A DNA stretch of 64,000 bases from Brevibacterium sp. CBA3109 (lineage in GTDB: Bacteria > Actinomycetota > Actinomycetes > Actinomycetales > Brevibacteriaceae): positions 3,162,001 to 3,226,000 of the forward strand of contig NZ_CP158281.1 of assembly GCF_040256645.1 (NCBI RefSeq), read 5' to 3'. Of the stretch, positions 1 to 8,203 are shown piece after piece. Position 1 is the first letter of the stretch. Every line of letters starts with the position of its first letter. Position numbers and translations under genes: made by a program. The notes under the pieces are model-generated. The model searched no databases. It was not told the origin of the DNA and saw nothing but the letters and a program-made list of their open reading frames with translations.

Positions 1-882
1 TCCGGTGCGGCCGAAGCCGGCCATCACCTCGTCGGCGATGTAGACGATGCCGTAGCGGGCCGTCAGTTCCCGCACCCCTTCGAGGTATCCGGCTGGAGGT
101 CCGTAGATTCCGGCCGTCCCGGGCACAGTCTCGAGGATGAGCGCGGCGATGTTGCTCGGCCCCTCCAAGGTGATCATGTCCTCGAGGTGCTGCAGTGCCC
201 GCTGCGTCTCCTCCGCCTCGGTGGTGGCGCCGAAGTACGAACGGTACTGGTAGGCGGGCATGAAGTGAACGATGCCCTCGGCCGAGTAGTCGCTGGCGAA
301 GCGACGCGGGTCGCCTGTGGCGTTGACTGCCAGCTGGGTGCCGCCGTGGTAGCTGCGGTAGGCGGAGAGGACCTTGGTCCGCCCGGTGTGCAGGCGCGCC
401 ATGCGGATCGCGTGCTCGTTCGCGTCGGCGCCGCCGTTGGTGAAGAACACGTGGTCGAGGTCGCCTGGCGCCCGATCGGTGATGAGTCGAGCCGCTTCTG
501 AGCGGGCATCATTGACGTGCTGCGGGGCAATCGTGCATAGCTTCGCCGCCTGCTCCTGGATCGCTGCGACGACCCTCGGGTGCTGGTGCCCGATGTTCGT
601 GTTCACCAGCTGCGAAGACATGTCGAGCAGCTTCTGCCCCTCTCCGTCCCAGATATAGGGGCCTTCGGCAGCCAGAATGGTCATCGGGTCGAAGGGTCCC
701 TGTGCCTGCCAGGAATGGAAGACGTGTGCCCGGTCGAGGTCATGAGCCCGCTGACCCACGCGTACCTGGTCAGCGGTGAACGCCCGTTCGCCGTGATCCA
801 GATCCACGTCGTGCTTCGAGCCGTCGGAGTTGGATTCGTTGACCTCATGGTCGAGTTCTTCGTTAGCACTGATCGCAGTCAT
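1..882 (-). CDS. Class III (PLP-dependent) aminotransferase, 3' end cut by window edge
   Basis: This is the first 294 residues of a fold-type I class III aminotransferase. It would transfer an amino group from an omega-amino acid or diamine to a keto acid using pyridoxal phosphate. Visible family marks are TNGGADANEHAIR at about 150 (usual NGGxEANExAIK) and DEVMAGFGRTG at the window edge, whose Asp contacts the PLP ring nitrogen. The Schiff-base lysine lies beyond the edge. The ATG at 882 follows AAAGGATGG and so is well supported. The first 40 residues are acidic and variable. It diverges from a PucR regulator, an arrangement common for amine, purine or GABA catabolism. The exact substrate cannot be told. 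Confidence 0.88.
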   Translation of the reverse strand, partial: MTAISANEELDHEVNESNSDGSKHDVDLDHGERAFTADQVRVGQRAHDLDRAHVFHSWQAQGPFDPMTILAAEGPYIWDGEGQKLLDMSSQLVNTNIGHQHPRVVAAIQEQAAKLCTIAPQHVNDARSEAARLITDRAPGDLDHVFFTNGGADANEHAIRMARLHTGRTKVLSAYRSYHGGTQLAVNATGDPRRFASDYSAEGIVHFMPAYQYRSYFGATTEAEETQRALQHLEDMITLEGPSNIAALILETVPGTAGIYGPPAGYLEGVRELTARYGIVYIADEVMAGFGRTG

Positions 883-1017
883 GACGTGCCATCCTTTCGC
901 TTTTCATTTCATATCGCCGAGGTGGGTCAGTCCGCCGAGGTGGCCCTGATTCTTCAATGGTGAGTCAGCTGAACTCGAATCACCATGAACACCCTGTCAA
1001 CATATGTCGTTTCAGAC

Positions 1018-1030
1018 TTACACTGTGTAA
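1018..1030. promoter_or_regulatory. Palindrome TTACAC-T-GTGTAA between aminotransferase and pucR
   Basis: A perfect 6-bp inverted repeat around one central base lies in the 184-bp divergent promoter region, 37 bp upstream of the pucR start. Its position suggests an operator used by the adjacent PucR protein or by another dimeric regulator. The assignment is inferred from position only. Confidence 0.4.
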
Positions 1031-1066
1031 ATCACGCGATCTCAAACCGGCGAAAGGAAACGCACA

Positions 1067-2686
1067 TTGGACGTCTGGTCACAGCGAGCACCCGATCTGA
1101 CGATCGCGGGCCTGCTCGACGTCGACGAGATCCGCCGTGGCGATCCCGAAGTCGTAGCCGGTGGTGACCAGCTGGGACGTGCGGTGAGATGGGTGCACAT
1201 CGCCGATTCGGAGAATGTCGCACAGTTCCTCGAAGGCGGTGAACTCGTGCTCAGCACCGGCTTGTCCTACCGGTCTTCACCGGAATCGACCGCGAATTTC
1301 TTCGATCAGCTCGAATCAGCTTCCGCCTCCGGCGCTGTCATCGAACTCATCCATGACGATGGCCGACCTGATGACGAAGCCATCGAAACCGTACGCGCTG
1401 CCGCCCGTGATCGTGAGATCCCGATCGTGATTCTGCGCCACCGCATCAAGTTCGTCCGCGTCACGGAGCTCGCCCACCAGGAACTGCTCAATCGCCAGCT
1501 GGCCCGCGTTGAGCATGCGCGCACGGTCCACGAGGCCTTCACACAGTTGAGTCTGGAGAGTGCTGGAGCCCAGGACATCGTCGATCGAACGGCGGATCTG
1601 CTGGGCTCACCCGTCATACTCGAAGACGTCGGACATCGACTGCTCGCCTACGCCGGTGACACACCCTCGTCACGCACTGAGCAACACGAAAGCACGGGGA
1701 CGGACCACCTCGGCGAGGGCAGCGGGCACGGGCAGCGGTGGCTGCAGACCCCGGTGGGACTGCGAGATCGACGGTGGGGCCGCCTTCTGGCGCCGGGGCG
1801 TCTGGGAACTGACGAGGCGGCCGTGCAGGTCATCGAGCGCGCCGCACAGACTCTGACTCTGGCGAGGATGGCCGAACGCGACGAACAGGACCTCCTCGTT
1901 GCGGCTCAGGGCGGATTGGTCCGCGACATCATCGAATCGGCAGACGTCGACGAGAAGCAGGTCCGAGATCGGGCGGCGGACCTTGGCTTCACACCACGAG
2001 GCCGCATGATTCCCGTGGTCGTGCGCGTTGATCGCGGCCCGAACACCGACCCGACAACACTGCAACTGCGGGAACGGTCACTGCACCGTGATTTCGTATC
2101 TGCAGCAACCGCTCACCGCTGCTCCACACTGTCCGCCGGTCTGCAATCGGGCTCATTCGGGGTCGTGGTGGCGCTGCCGCCAGGTGCCGATGACGATGCA
2201 GTCCTCGAGCGGCTCATCGCTGAACTTCCCAGCCGCGACACCACAGTTGGAGTCGGGCGGACGAGCAAGTCGATCGTCGACGCTGCCATTGGGCTCGAAT
2301 CCGCCACCCAGGTGGCCGAGATCGCGTCGACACTCGAGCTGCGACAACGGCAGTACTACCGATTCTCCGACGTGAGGCTGCGGGGGCTGCTTTCATCCCT
2401 GCACGATGATCCGAGTGTTCGGGCCTTCGCCGAGGCAGAACTGGCCCCTCTGCTCGAGGCCGATAGTGGGGGTGGGGGTGAGGGTGAGGAGATGCTCACC
2501 CTCCTCGAGCAGTTGACCACTCACGGCGGCAACAAGTCAGCACTTGCCCGCAGCAGCTTCCTGTCCCGTCCGGCACTGTACGCACGACTGGACAAGCTGC
2601 AGCGCAGGCTCGGCGTCTCGCTGGAGGATGCGGAATCACGCACTGCACTCCACGTCGCCATTCTGTGGCTGCGCACGAATGGCTGA
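1067..2686 (+). CDS. PucR family transcriptional regulator
   Basis: A 539-residue regulator. The N-terminal PucR sensor domain (about 10-130) includes GDQLGRAVRWVHI and GGELVLSTGL. A GGDEF-like middle region follows at about 280-400, and the C-terminal HTH_30 domain at about 475-530 contains GNKSALARSSFLSRPALYARL. Family members control purine, amine, GABA or proline catabolic genes and usually act on the neighbouring operon. The TTG start at 1067 is chosen because CGAAAGGAAA lies just upstream and the PucR domain begins within a few residues. The divergent class III aminotransferase is the likely target. Glycine/glutamate-rich runs near residue 466 look like a flexible linker before the HTH. 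Confidence 0.92.
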   Translation: MDVWSQRAPDLTIAGLLDVDEIRRGDPEVVAGGDQLGRAVRWVHIADSENVAQFLEGGELVLSTGLSYRSSPESTANFFDQLESASASGAVIELIHDDGRPDDEAIETVRAAARDREIPIVILRHRIKFVRVTELAHQELLNRQLARVEHARTVHEAFTQLSLESAGAQDIVDRTADLLGSPVILEDVGHRLLAYAGDTPSSRTEQHESTGTDHLGEGSGHGQRWLQTPVGLRDRRWGRLLAPGRLGTDEAAVQVIERAAQTLTLARMAERDEQDLLVAAQGGLVRDIIESADVDEKQVRDRAADLGFTPRGRMIPVVVRVDRGPNTDPTTLQLRERSLHRDFVSAATAHRCSTLSAGLQSGSFGVVVALPPGADDDAVLERLIAELPSRDTTVGVGRTSKSIVDAAIGLESATQVAEIASTLELRQRQYYRFSDVRLRGLLSSLHDDPSVRAFAEAELAPLLEADSGGGGEGEEMLTLLEQLTTHGGNKSALARSSFLSRPALYARLDKLQRRLGVSLEDAESRTALHVAILWLRTNG

Positions 2687-2689
2687 CCG

Positions 2690-3029
2690 TGGGATAGATC
2701 AGCGCGGTCGGAATGTCCGAGCGCATTCGTTCCCATCCCAGCGAACTCTTCGATGGTGAACGGCAGCGGCAGCGAATTCTCGTGGCCTGATGGTGCGCCC
2801 GACGTTGCTGCGCTGCGATGAGATCGCGAGCGCGCTCGACCCGCCGTTGGCTCGAGGTCCGCGACGTCCTCGGTCGGGGTGACTTCGCGCAGGGTGATCC
2901 CGGCGAGCACCTCGGCGACGAGGTTGGCGTGACCGTTGAGTTCCATGCTCTGCTCCATTGCGGTCGAACGATCGCTGTCCGGTACTTCTGTGCTCGGTAG
3001 CTCTGCAGTCGGAGTTCCCGGCGCTCGGG
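2690..3029. other. Convergent intergenic stretch with a possible coding remnant
   Basis: This 340-bp gap separates the 3' ends of pucR and the racemase-family gene. On the minus strand, about 2958-2860 reads as well-formed high-GC3 codons starting MEQSMELNGHANLVAEV, then loses coding character, and no stop occurs until within pucR. It could be the 5' scrap of a lost gene. I cannot recognise a family and see no hairpin terminator here. Confidence 0.3.
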
Positions 3030-4115
3030 TCACTCCCCGGCCGTCATTCGGCCCATTCCCAGCCCCCAGATGTCGCCGACGGTATAGCCGACAGGGAACG
3101 GATCGTCGCATTCGAGGACAAGCTGGTGGAACCCGGTGATCCACCCGCGGCCGCTGATCGTTGGGATGACGGCCGGAAAGTCGCCCACGGATGCCACCTC
3201 CTTCACCTCGGCGGTGAAGGTGGTACCCATCATCGATTCGTGGACGAACTCGTCCCCGACCGCCAGCTCTCCCCTGGCGAACATCGCGGCCACGCGGCCA
3301 CTGGTCCCGGTCCCGCACGGCGACCGGTCGAGAGTGCCTGACCAGGTGCTCGGATCATCGAGGTCGACCTCACCGTTGGGCAGGACCACGGCATTGCGGC
3401 CGTGCGTGCCCTCGGTTCGTGCTGGCCCGTGGATCATCGGCAGAGCTATCGAGTCGACCTCCGGGATGAGCGGGTGGACGACGTGGAATGCATCGTCGGC
3501 GGCCTTCCTCATCACCGCTGCGGCCCGGATGATCTCCTTCGCATTCGCCGGCTCGAGGTCGACGCCGAGGTGTTCGGCCGTGGTCTGGACGTAGAACTGT
3601 CCCCCGAAGACGATGTCGACGGGAATCGTTCCGTAGCCGGGAACGTCTAAAGGCAGATCGAGGCCGTGGACGAAAGCCGGAACGTTGTCGAAGGTGACCA
3701 TTGTGGCCCGTCCCTCTTCCACCTTTGCACGCACCGTGACGATTCCGACTGCTGTGTCGACGCGCAGAGTGGTGACTGGTTCGCTGACATCGATCGCACC
3801 CGTTTCGATGAGCGCAGTCACCGCACAGATGAGATTCGAACCCGACATCGGACGATATCCGCCCTGTTCCATGACGATCATGCCGAAGTCACAACTGGGA
3901 TCTGCAGCCGGAACGATGAGCGGTGAGCAGAGCCCGGGGTACCCGCGAGGTTCCTGCAGGATCAGAGTGCGCAGGTCGTCGAGGTGGTCTTGGCAGTAGC
4001 GGAGACGTTCGACCATGGTCGCCCCCTTGACTCGCAGACCAGAGCCCATGAGGACTCGGCCCGGTTCGCCCGCCGCGTGAACGTCTACCGTTTGGATAAG
4101 CTGCCTGTTGGTCAT
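3030..4115 (-). CDS. Proline racemase family protein (hydroxyproline 2-epimerase / 3-hydroxyproline dehydratase-like)
   Basis: A 361-residue member of the proline racemase superfamily, which uses two acid/base residues across the substrate alpha carbon. The first catalytic site reads MSGSN, placing Ser91 where proline racemase has the Cys of MCGHG. The second is DRSPCGTGTSGR with Cys267. The family contains Cys/Cys, Cys/Thr and Ser/Cys types, and this is Ser/Cys, a class linked to hydroxyproline epimerase and trans-3-hydroxyproline dehydratase activities. The ATG at 4115 is chosen because it follows CGAGG and matches the family N-terminus. Longer upstream readings run into the preceding gene. 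It lies 34 bp after the DapA-like gene and is probably co-transcribed with it and the FAD oxidase. Confidence 0.88.
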   Translation of the reverse strand: MTNRQLIQTVDVHAAGEPGRVLMGSGLRVKGATMVERLRYCQDHLDDLRTLILQEPRGYPGLCSPLIVPAADPSCDFGMIVMEQGGYRPMSGSNLICAVTALIETGAIDVSEPVTTLRVDTAVGIVTVRAKVEEGRATMVTFDNVPAFVHGLDLPLDVPGYGTIPVDIVFGGQFYVQTTAEHLGVDLEPANAKEIIRAAAVMRKAADDAFHVVHPLIPEVDSIALPMIHGPARTEGTHGRNAVVLPNGEVDLDDPSTWSGTLDRSPCGTGTSGRVAAMFARGELAVGDEFVHESMMGTTFTAEVKEVASVGDFPAVIPTISGRGWITGFHQLVLECDDPFPVGYTVGDIWGLGMGRMTAGE

Positions 4116-4149
4116 TGTGTCGATACCTCGTTCGACCGGCGACAGGCGA

Positions 4150-5049
4150 TCAGGCGACGGTTTCGAGGCCGGCTGCGTTGAGGAGGCGTTGAAGCTCCTC
4201 GCGGTGCTCTGCAGCCAGAGGGAGAATCGGCCCGCGAGTCGGGCCCGCTGGCATTCCGACAAGTTCAACCCCGGTCTTCACGCCGCAGGCATAGCTATGT
4301 GATTCCAGGAATACACATATCGGGTGAATCTTCTCCCACAGATCCCGTGCCCGCGGCATGTCGGAATCGGCAGCCAGCGCGTTGTACAGATCGACGCACA
4401 GGCGGGGAATGAAGCTGGCCGCTCCCCACACTCCGGCATTGGTTCCGAGTGCGAGCGCGGCGAAGGTCAACGTGTCACAGCCATTGATGGCCCGAATATC
4501 GTCGGAATGGTCGAGGTAGACGGAAGTGAACTTGGAGAAATCGCCGCTGGTGTCTTTGTAGCTTCCGACTCCTCCTTCTCGGCCGAGACGCCCGAACTGT
4601 TCAGCACTGACCTCAAGTCCGGTGGCGTCCGGGATGTTGTAGAACATGATCGGGATGTCAACGACTTCCGAGACTGCCCGGTAGTGGGCGATGATCTCTT
4701 CGAATGACGGAGTGTCGTAGAAGGGAGGAACGATCATCAGAGCATCGGCACCTGCTTCCTCAGCATCGCGGCTCAGCTCAATGGTCTCTGCTGTTGAGAG
4801 TGCCCCGGTTCCCGCGACCACGGGCACACGTTTTTCCGCGGCTTGAATGTAGGCCCGGTTGCAGGCCTTGCGTTCCGCGACTGTGAGGGCGGTGAACTCT
4901 CCGGTCGAGCCGCCTGGAACCAATCCGTGGACGCCGTTTGCGATCATATGCTCGACCTGAGTCCCGATGCCGGCGATATCGATCTCGCCGCCATCAGGAC
5001 TGAACGGGGTGATGCAAGCGGCATAGATGCCGGTGAAGGTGAGTGACAT
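4150..5049 (-). CDS. Dihydrodipicolinate synthase family lyase (DapA-like)
   Basis: A 299-residue class I aldolase-fold protein. The carboxylate-binding loop is GGSTGEFTALT at about 46, the catalytic-tyrosine segment is MFYNIPDATG at about 135, and the Schiff-base lysine is in YKDTSGD at about 165. The family includes DapA, N-acetylneuraminate lyase, ketodeoxyglucarate dehydratase and 1-pyrroline-4-hydroxy-2-carboxylate deaminase. Placed between a racemase-family enzyme and a D-amino-acid oxidase-like flavoprotein, the last of these (hydroxyproline breakdown toward 2-oxoglutarate semialdehyde) is the most likely role, and lysine biosynthesis is unlikely. No semialdehyde dehydrogenase gene is in the window. 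The start at 5049 follows GAAAGGCC. Confidence 0.88.
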   Translation of the reverse strand: MSLTFTGIYAACITPFSPDGGEIDIAGIGTQVEHMIANGVHGLVPGGSTGEFTALTVAERKACNRAYIQAAEKRVPVVAGTGALSTAETIELSRDAEEAGADALMIVPPFYDTPSFEEIIAHYRAVSEVVDIPIMFYNIPDATGLEVSAEQFGRLGREGGVGSYKDTSGDFSKFTSVYLDHSDDIRAINGCDTLTFAALALGTNAGVWGAASFIPRLCVDLYNALAADSDMPRARDLWEKIHPICVFLESHSYACGVKTGVELVGMPAGPTRGPILPLAAEHREELQRLLNAAGLETVA

Positions 5050-5107
5050 GATTGTGGCCTTTCAACTGGTGTCTGTCGTTCAGCGTTGGACGAAGAGTGG
5101 GAGTCGA

Positions 5108-6358
5108 TCAGAATCGCTGTGGTGATATCCGCGCGAGGAGGTCGGGACTGAGATTGGATTTCCGGTCAAGCATGATGTCGGTGAGCACCTTCGCCGAGGC
5201 GGGCGCCAGGGTCAGCCCCAACATCGAGTGGCCGGAATTCACGTAGGCGTTCTTCGCTGTCCCCAGACTGCCGATCACGGGGAGCCCGTCCGGTGTCATG
5301 GGTCGCGAGCCTGCCCACGGAGTCCGCTCGCCGGGCGGTTCATCGCCCCAGTCGCGGAATGATTGGCGGGCCGCTTTCCGGATAGCTTCGACGCGAATGT
5401 CGTTGACCTCGTCATCTCTGCTGCCGAACTCCATCGTCCCCGCCAGACGAAGCATGCCGTTGAGTGGGGTGACTGCGACCCTGGTGTCTTCGAGAGTCAG
5501 TGAGGTTCTCAGCTCTATCGGCGCCGGAGCGTAGTCGATGCTGTATCCCTTGCCCGAATAGATGGGCAGTCTGGCGCCGAGCTCAGCCAGGAGCGCACCG
5601 GTCGGTACACCGGCGGCGACGACGACGGCATCGGTCGCGATGACCTCTGCGTCGGTGGTGACGATCGCTGTGACAGTGTCACCGCTGTGCACGAAGCTGC
5701 GCACAGCCACTCCCTCACGCACTCTCACACCGAGGTCTCCCAACTTCGCCAGCAGTCCGCGGGTCAGAGAGTCGGGTTCGATCTGTCGATCAGCGGGAAA
5801 GTAGATCCCGTGGCGAATTCGGTCGCTCAGTGCTGGTTCCGATTCCAGCAGGTCATCGCCGTGGAGCTCCTCTGCGGCGTGACCGGCCGAAGCGAACGCG
5901 GTCAGGGTCTGACTGTGCTCTTCGAATCGAGCGGTGGTCTCAAATGCCAGGAGAACCCCACGAGCATGCATCTCGAAATCGATGCCCTGACGCTGATAAT
6001 CATCGAAGAGCGCATTCGCGTCTTCTCCCAGCCGCAGGTGCACGTCGAGTCCGGCTGCAAAGTCCTGGGCGTTGCAGTGCAGGGCCATGCGGAGCAGAAA
6101 CTTCAAGTATCCGGGCGCCAAAGACGGTTTGATCGACAGGGGGCTGTCGGGTCTGAGCATCCATCTGATGCCCTGCAGCAAGACACCCGGCCCGGGAACC
6201 GGAGTACTCTCAGCCAGGGCCACTTTCGCCGCATTGCCATGGGATGCGCCGGCGCCGCACCTTCCTGATTCGAGAAGCGTAACCTCACAGCCGGCGGACG
6301 CCAGTTCATAGGCGCTCGACAGTCCCACCACTCCACCACCGACAACGACTACCTTCAT
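5108..6358 (-). CDS. FAD-dependent D-amino acid dehydrogenase/oxidase (DadA-like)
   Basis: A 416-residue DAO-superfamily flavoprotein. The Rossmann dinucleotide motif VVGGGVVGLSSAYELA opens the protein and is followed by the acidic LLE end of beta-2. GGDEPPGERTPWAGSRPMTPDGLP near 350 and GHSMLGLTLAPASAK near the end are typical of DadA/glycine-oxidase types. In this cluster it would oxidise the D-imino or D-amino acid made by the racemase-family enzyme, such as cis-4-hydroxy-D-proline. It is the first gene of a three-gene minus-strand run (58-bp then 34-bp gaps), and a 17-bp palindrome sits 57 bp upstream of its start. The electron acceptor cannot be told from sequence. Confidence 0.9.
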   Translation of the reverse strand: MKVVVVGGGVVGLSSAYELASAGCEVTLLESGRCGAGASHGNAAKVALAESTPVPGPGVLLQGIRWMLRPDSPLSIKPSLAPGYLKFLLRMALHCNAQDFAAGLDVHLRLGEDANALFDDYQRQGIDFEMHARGVLLAFETTARFEEHSQTLTAFASAGHAAEELHGDDLLESEPALSDRIRHGIYFPADRQIEPDSLTRGLLAKLGDLGVRVREGVAVRSFVHSGDTVTAIVTTDAEVIATDAVVVAAGVPTGALLAELGARLPIYSGKGYSIDYAPAPIELRTSLTLEDTRVAVTPLNGMLRLAGTMEFGSRDDEVNDIRVEAIRKAARQSFRDWGDEPPGERTPWAGSRPMTPDGLPVIGSLGTAKNAYVNSGHSMLGLTLAPASAKVLTDIMLDRKSNLSPDLLARISPQRF

Positions 6359-6414
6359 GCAGGTCTCCCTCAGTGCCGACCGCGACCCACACTGGTCACA
6401 GCTTCACGCCGAAA

Positions 6415-6431
6415 GGATTGTATGACAATCC
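6415..6431. promoter_or_regulatory. Operator-like palindrome GGATTGT-N3-ACAATCC before the dadA-like operon
   Basis: A perfect 7-bp inverted repeat with a 3-bp centre, in the 188-bp gap between gntR and the FAD oxidase gene. A near-identical element lies upstream of the SDR-gntR pair at 7992-8008. The TTGT-N3-ACAA core has the size and symmetry of operators of FadR/FCD-type GntR proteins, one of which is encoded next to it. Confidence 0.6.
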
Positions 6432-6546
6432 CTGTTAGGTTCACGCTACGCACTCGATGTGACCGCGTCAATGCTCTTTCGCACAGAGTTTTTCAACGGC
6501 CTCCACGCCGGATCGACTGACACTCCGATTGACGCCTCGGGACCGG

Positions 6547-7362
6547 TCAGTCAGCCGATCCAGGAGTCAGCAGCGCGAGCTCTTGAGCACTATCCATAGT
6601 GTGGACATCCAGTGCTGTCCGGATCTGCGCAGAATCACCCGTGCGAATCGCGCGCATCAGTGCGGCATGGATGGCATGAGCCCGCGCGGGATTCGTGCGT
6701 GTGAATTGGTCATAGGCCAGGACGATAGTCATCTGCGCCTCCATCACCGGCCAGATGCGCATGAGCAGATAATTGTCCGCAGCTTCCCAGATCCCGCGGT
6801 GAAATCGCACGTGCGCCTCATGCAGGGCAAGCGGGTCCGATTCTGCGGTCGCTTTCTCGAAGACCCGCCACGCGTCTTCCAGCACGCCCATCCGCGAACC
6901 GGTCGTGTCAGCAAGGATCTCGCTGATCGCCTCGGTGTCGAGAGCGACCCGGACACGAGCGATCTCCAGCAGAGAATCGGACTGAATATCGGCTACGCGA
7001 AGGCCACGGTAGGCCTCCTGAATCAGAAAACCGTCTCTCGCCATCTGATTGAGTGCCTCCCGAGCAGTCGGGCGACTGACGTCGAGAGAAGAGGTGATTT
7101 CTGCTTCGATGATGCGCTGACCCGGTCGGATCTCGCCGAGGACGATCCGCCTTTTGATCTCATCGACGACGCGCTGCCGGCGCTCCGTGTTGGACGCGGG
7201 AGGCGCCACCGTGCTCGCGGACGAATTCTGCGAGGTACGAGACATGGACGTGCGTGCCGGTGTGCGTCCGATATCGTCTTCCTCTGGTCCCATTGAGTCC
7301 ACTCCGGCGCCTCCTCCTCGATACGGATTGCTGAGCTCAGTCAGGCGACCGGGCTGGGTCAC
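6547..7362 (-). CDS. GntR family (FadR/FCD type) transcriptional regulator
   Basis: A 271-residue regulator with a winged-helix GntR domain at about 60-130 (RRQRVVDEIKRRIVLGEI, ITSSLDVSRPTAREALNQM) and an all-helical FCD ligand domain at about 135-260 that carries the metal/ligand histidines (HEAHVRFHRGIW, HAIHAALMRAI). The GTG at 7362 overlaps the upstream stop as GTGA, suggesting translational coupling. An internal ATG at 7293, preceded by GGAG at 8 nt, is a serious alternative that would drop a low-complexity N-terminus. Matching palindromes before its own operon and before the FAD-oxidase operon suggest autoregulation and control of hydroxyproline/D-amino acid catabolism. Confidence 0.88.
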   Translation of the reverse strand: MTQPGRLTELSNPYRGGGAGVDSMGPEEDDIGRTPARTSMSRTSQNSSASTVAPPASNTERRQRVVDEIKRRIVLGEIRPGQRIIEAEITSSLDVSRPTAREALNQMARDGFLIQEAYRGLRVADIQSDSLLEIARVRVALDTEAISEILADTTGSRMGVLEDAWRVFEKATAESDPLALHEAHVRFHRGIWEAADNYLLMRIWPVMEAQMTIVLAYDQFTRTNPARAHAIHAALMRAIRTGDSAQIRTALDVHTMDSAQELALLTPGSAD

Positions 7363-7952
7363 ACGGCAATGACCCTGCCGGTGACGTTTCCTTCCACGGA
7401 GCGCACGAAGGCTGCTGCAACCTGTTCGTCGGTGACCGGCACCATTCCCGCGAATGCGTCGTGGAAGTGAGGAGAGTTCGCCAGCACATTTGGACTGACC
7501 GCATTGATCCGGATTCCGCGCGGAAGTTCGGGCGCGGCGGAGATGACGAATGATTCGACGGCACCATTGGCCAGTGCCGCGGCCGCTGCAGTCGGCACAG
7601 GTTCTCGGCTGAGCACTCCTGTGGTTACCGTGATCGAACCACCGTCATTGAGATAGTCGAGGCCCTGCGTGACGAATTCGACCTGCCCCAGAGTCTTCGA
7701 GGTGAAGGCCTCAGCGTAGTCCTCACGCGTGAGCTCCGTCAGTGGCTTGAACGCTGCGGACCCCACCGCAACGACGATGGCATCAACTGACCCGACCGCC
7801 GCCAGCAGTGCGGCGATCGATTCGGGATCCGAGGTGTCGACTCCGGGTTCAGTCGACCGTGAAGCGGCAACGACCTCGTGCCCTCGGGCTTCCAACTCGA
7901 CTCGAGCAACCCCTCCGACGTGCCCCGCGCCTCCGACCAGCAAGATCTTCAT
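7359..7952 (-). CDS. Atypical short-chain dehydrogenase-like protein
   Basis: A 197-residue NAD(P)-binding Rossmann protein starting MKILLVGGAGHVGG. It has the SDR order: nucleotide loop, AIVVAVGSA at the NAG-equivalent position, a GGSITVTTG strand carrying the usual catalytic-serine position, and RINAVSPNVL after helix F. The YxxxK catalytic pair is missing, with ALANGAVESF occupying that place. The ATG at 7952 is chosen because it follows GAGGAG by 8 nt. The protein is shorter than the usual 250 residues. It is coupled by overlap to gntR. Its reaction is unknown; it may be a reductase using a non-classical mechanism or a sensor. Confidence 0.75.
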   Translation of the reverse strand: MKILLVGGAGHVGGVARVELEARGHEVVAASRSTEPGVDTSDPESIAALLAAVGSVDAIVVAVGSAAFKPLTELTREDYAEAFTSKTLGQVEFVTQGLDYLNDGGSITVTTGVLSREPVPTAAAAALANGAVESFVISAAPELPRGIRINAVSPNVLANSPHFHDAFAGMVPVTDEQVAAAFVRSVEGNVTGRVIAV

Positions 7953-7991
7953 GACACTGACTCCTCGTAGATGCAATAGTCAGACGACTCA

Positions 7992-8008
7992 GGATTGACT
8001 GACAATCC
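7992..8008. promoter_or_regulatory. Operator-like palindrome GGATTGA-CTG-ACAATCC before the SDR-gntR operon
   Basis: The same 17-bp architecture as the element at 6415-6431, with one half-site base different. It is 40 bp upstream of the dehydrogenase start. Two copies flanking one regulon point to a shared GntR operator. Confidence 0.6.
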
Positions 8009-8060
8009 AGAGCATAGAGGATCGCGAGCAATCACACCAGGGATTCAGTGCCAGCAGACG

Positions 8061-8102
8061 AAAAACCCCCGCCAGCCCAGTGTTTCACTGGCCCGACGGG
8101 GG
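8061..8102 (-). terminator. Rho-independent terminator of tRNA-Ser(GCU)
   Basis: Read on the minus strand, a GC-rich hairpin pairs CCAGTG with CACTGG around an AAA-containing loop, with an outer CCCCC/GGGGG stem, followed by TTTTT (AAAAA at 8061-8065 on the plus strand). It starts 13 bp beyond the tRNA 3' end. Confidence 0.85.
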
Positions 8103-8114
8103 TCATTCACAACG

Positions 8115-8203
8115 CGGAGTCGGAGGGATTTGAACCCTCGGTCCCCAGTTCAAGGGACTTCACCTTAGCAGGGTGACGCTTTCGGCCGCTCAGCCACGAC
8201 TCC
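8115..8203 (-). tRNA. tRNA-Ser (anticodon GCU)
   Basis: An 89-nt class II tRNA. Acceptor stem GGAGTCG pairs with CGACTCC, the discriminator is G, the anticodon loop is CTGCTAA giving anticodon GCU, the variable arm is long as expected for serine, and the T-loop is GGTTCAAATCC. CCA is not encoded. It reads AGC/AGU codons. Confidence 0.95.

Noticed and set aside
2521..3318. A 265-codon minus-strand frame across pucR 3' end, the gap and the racemase 3' end
   Set aside because: Two thirds lies opposite or within well-supported genes; only a short central stretch has coding-like codons, reported as a remnant.
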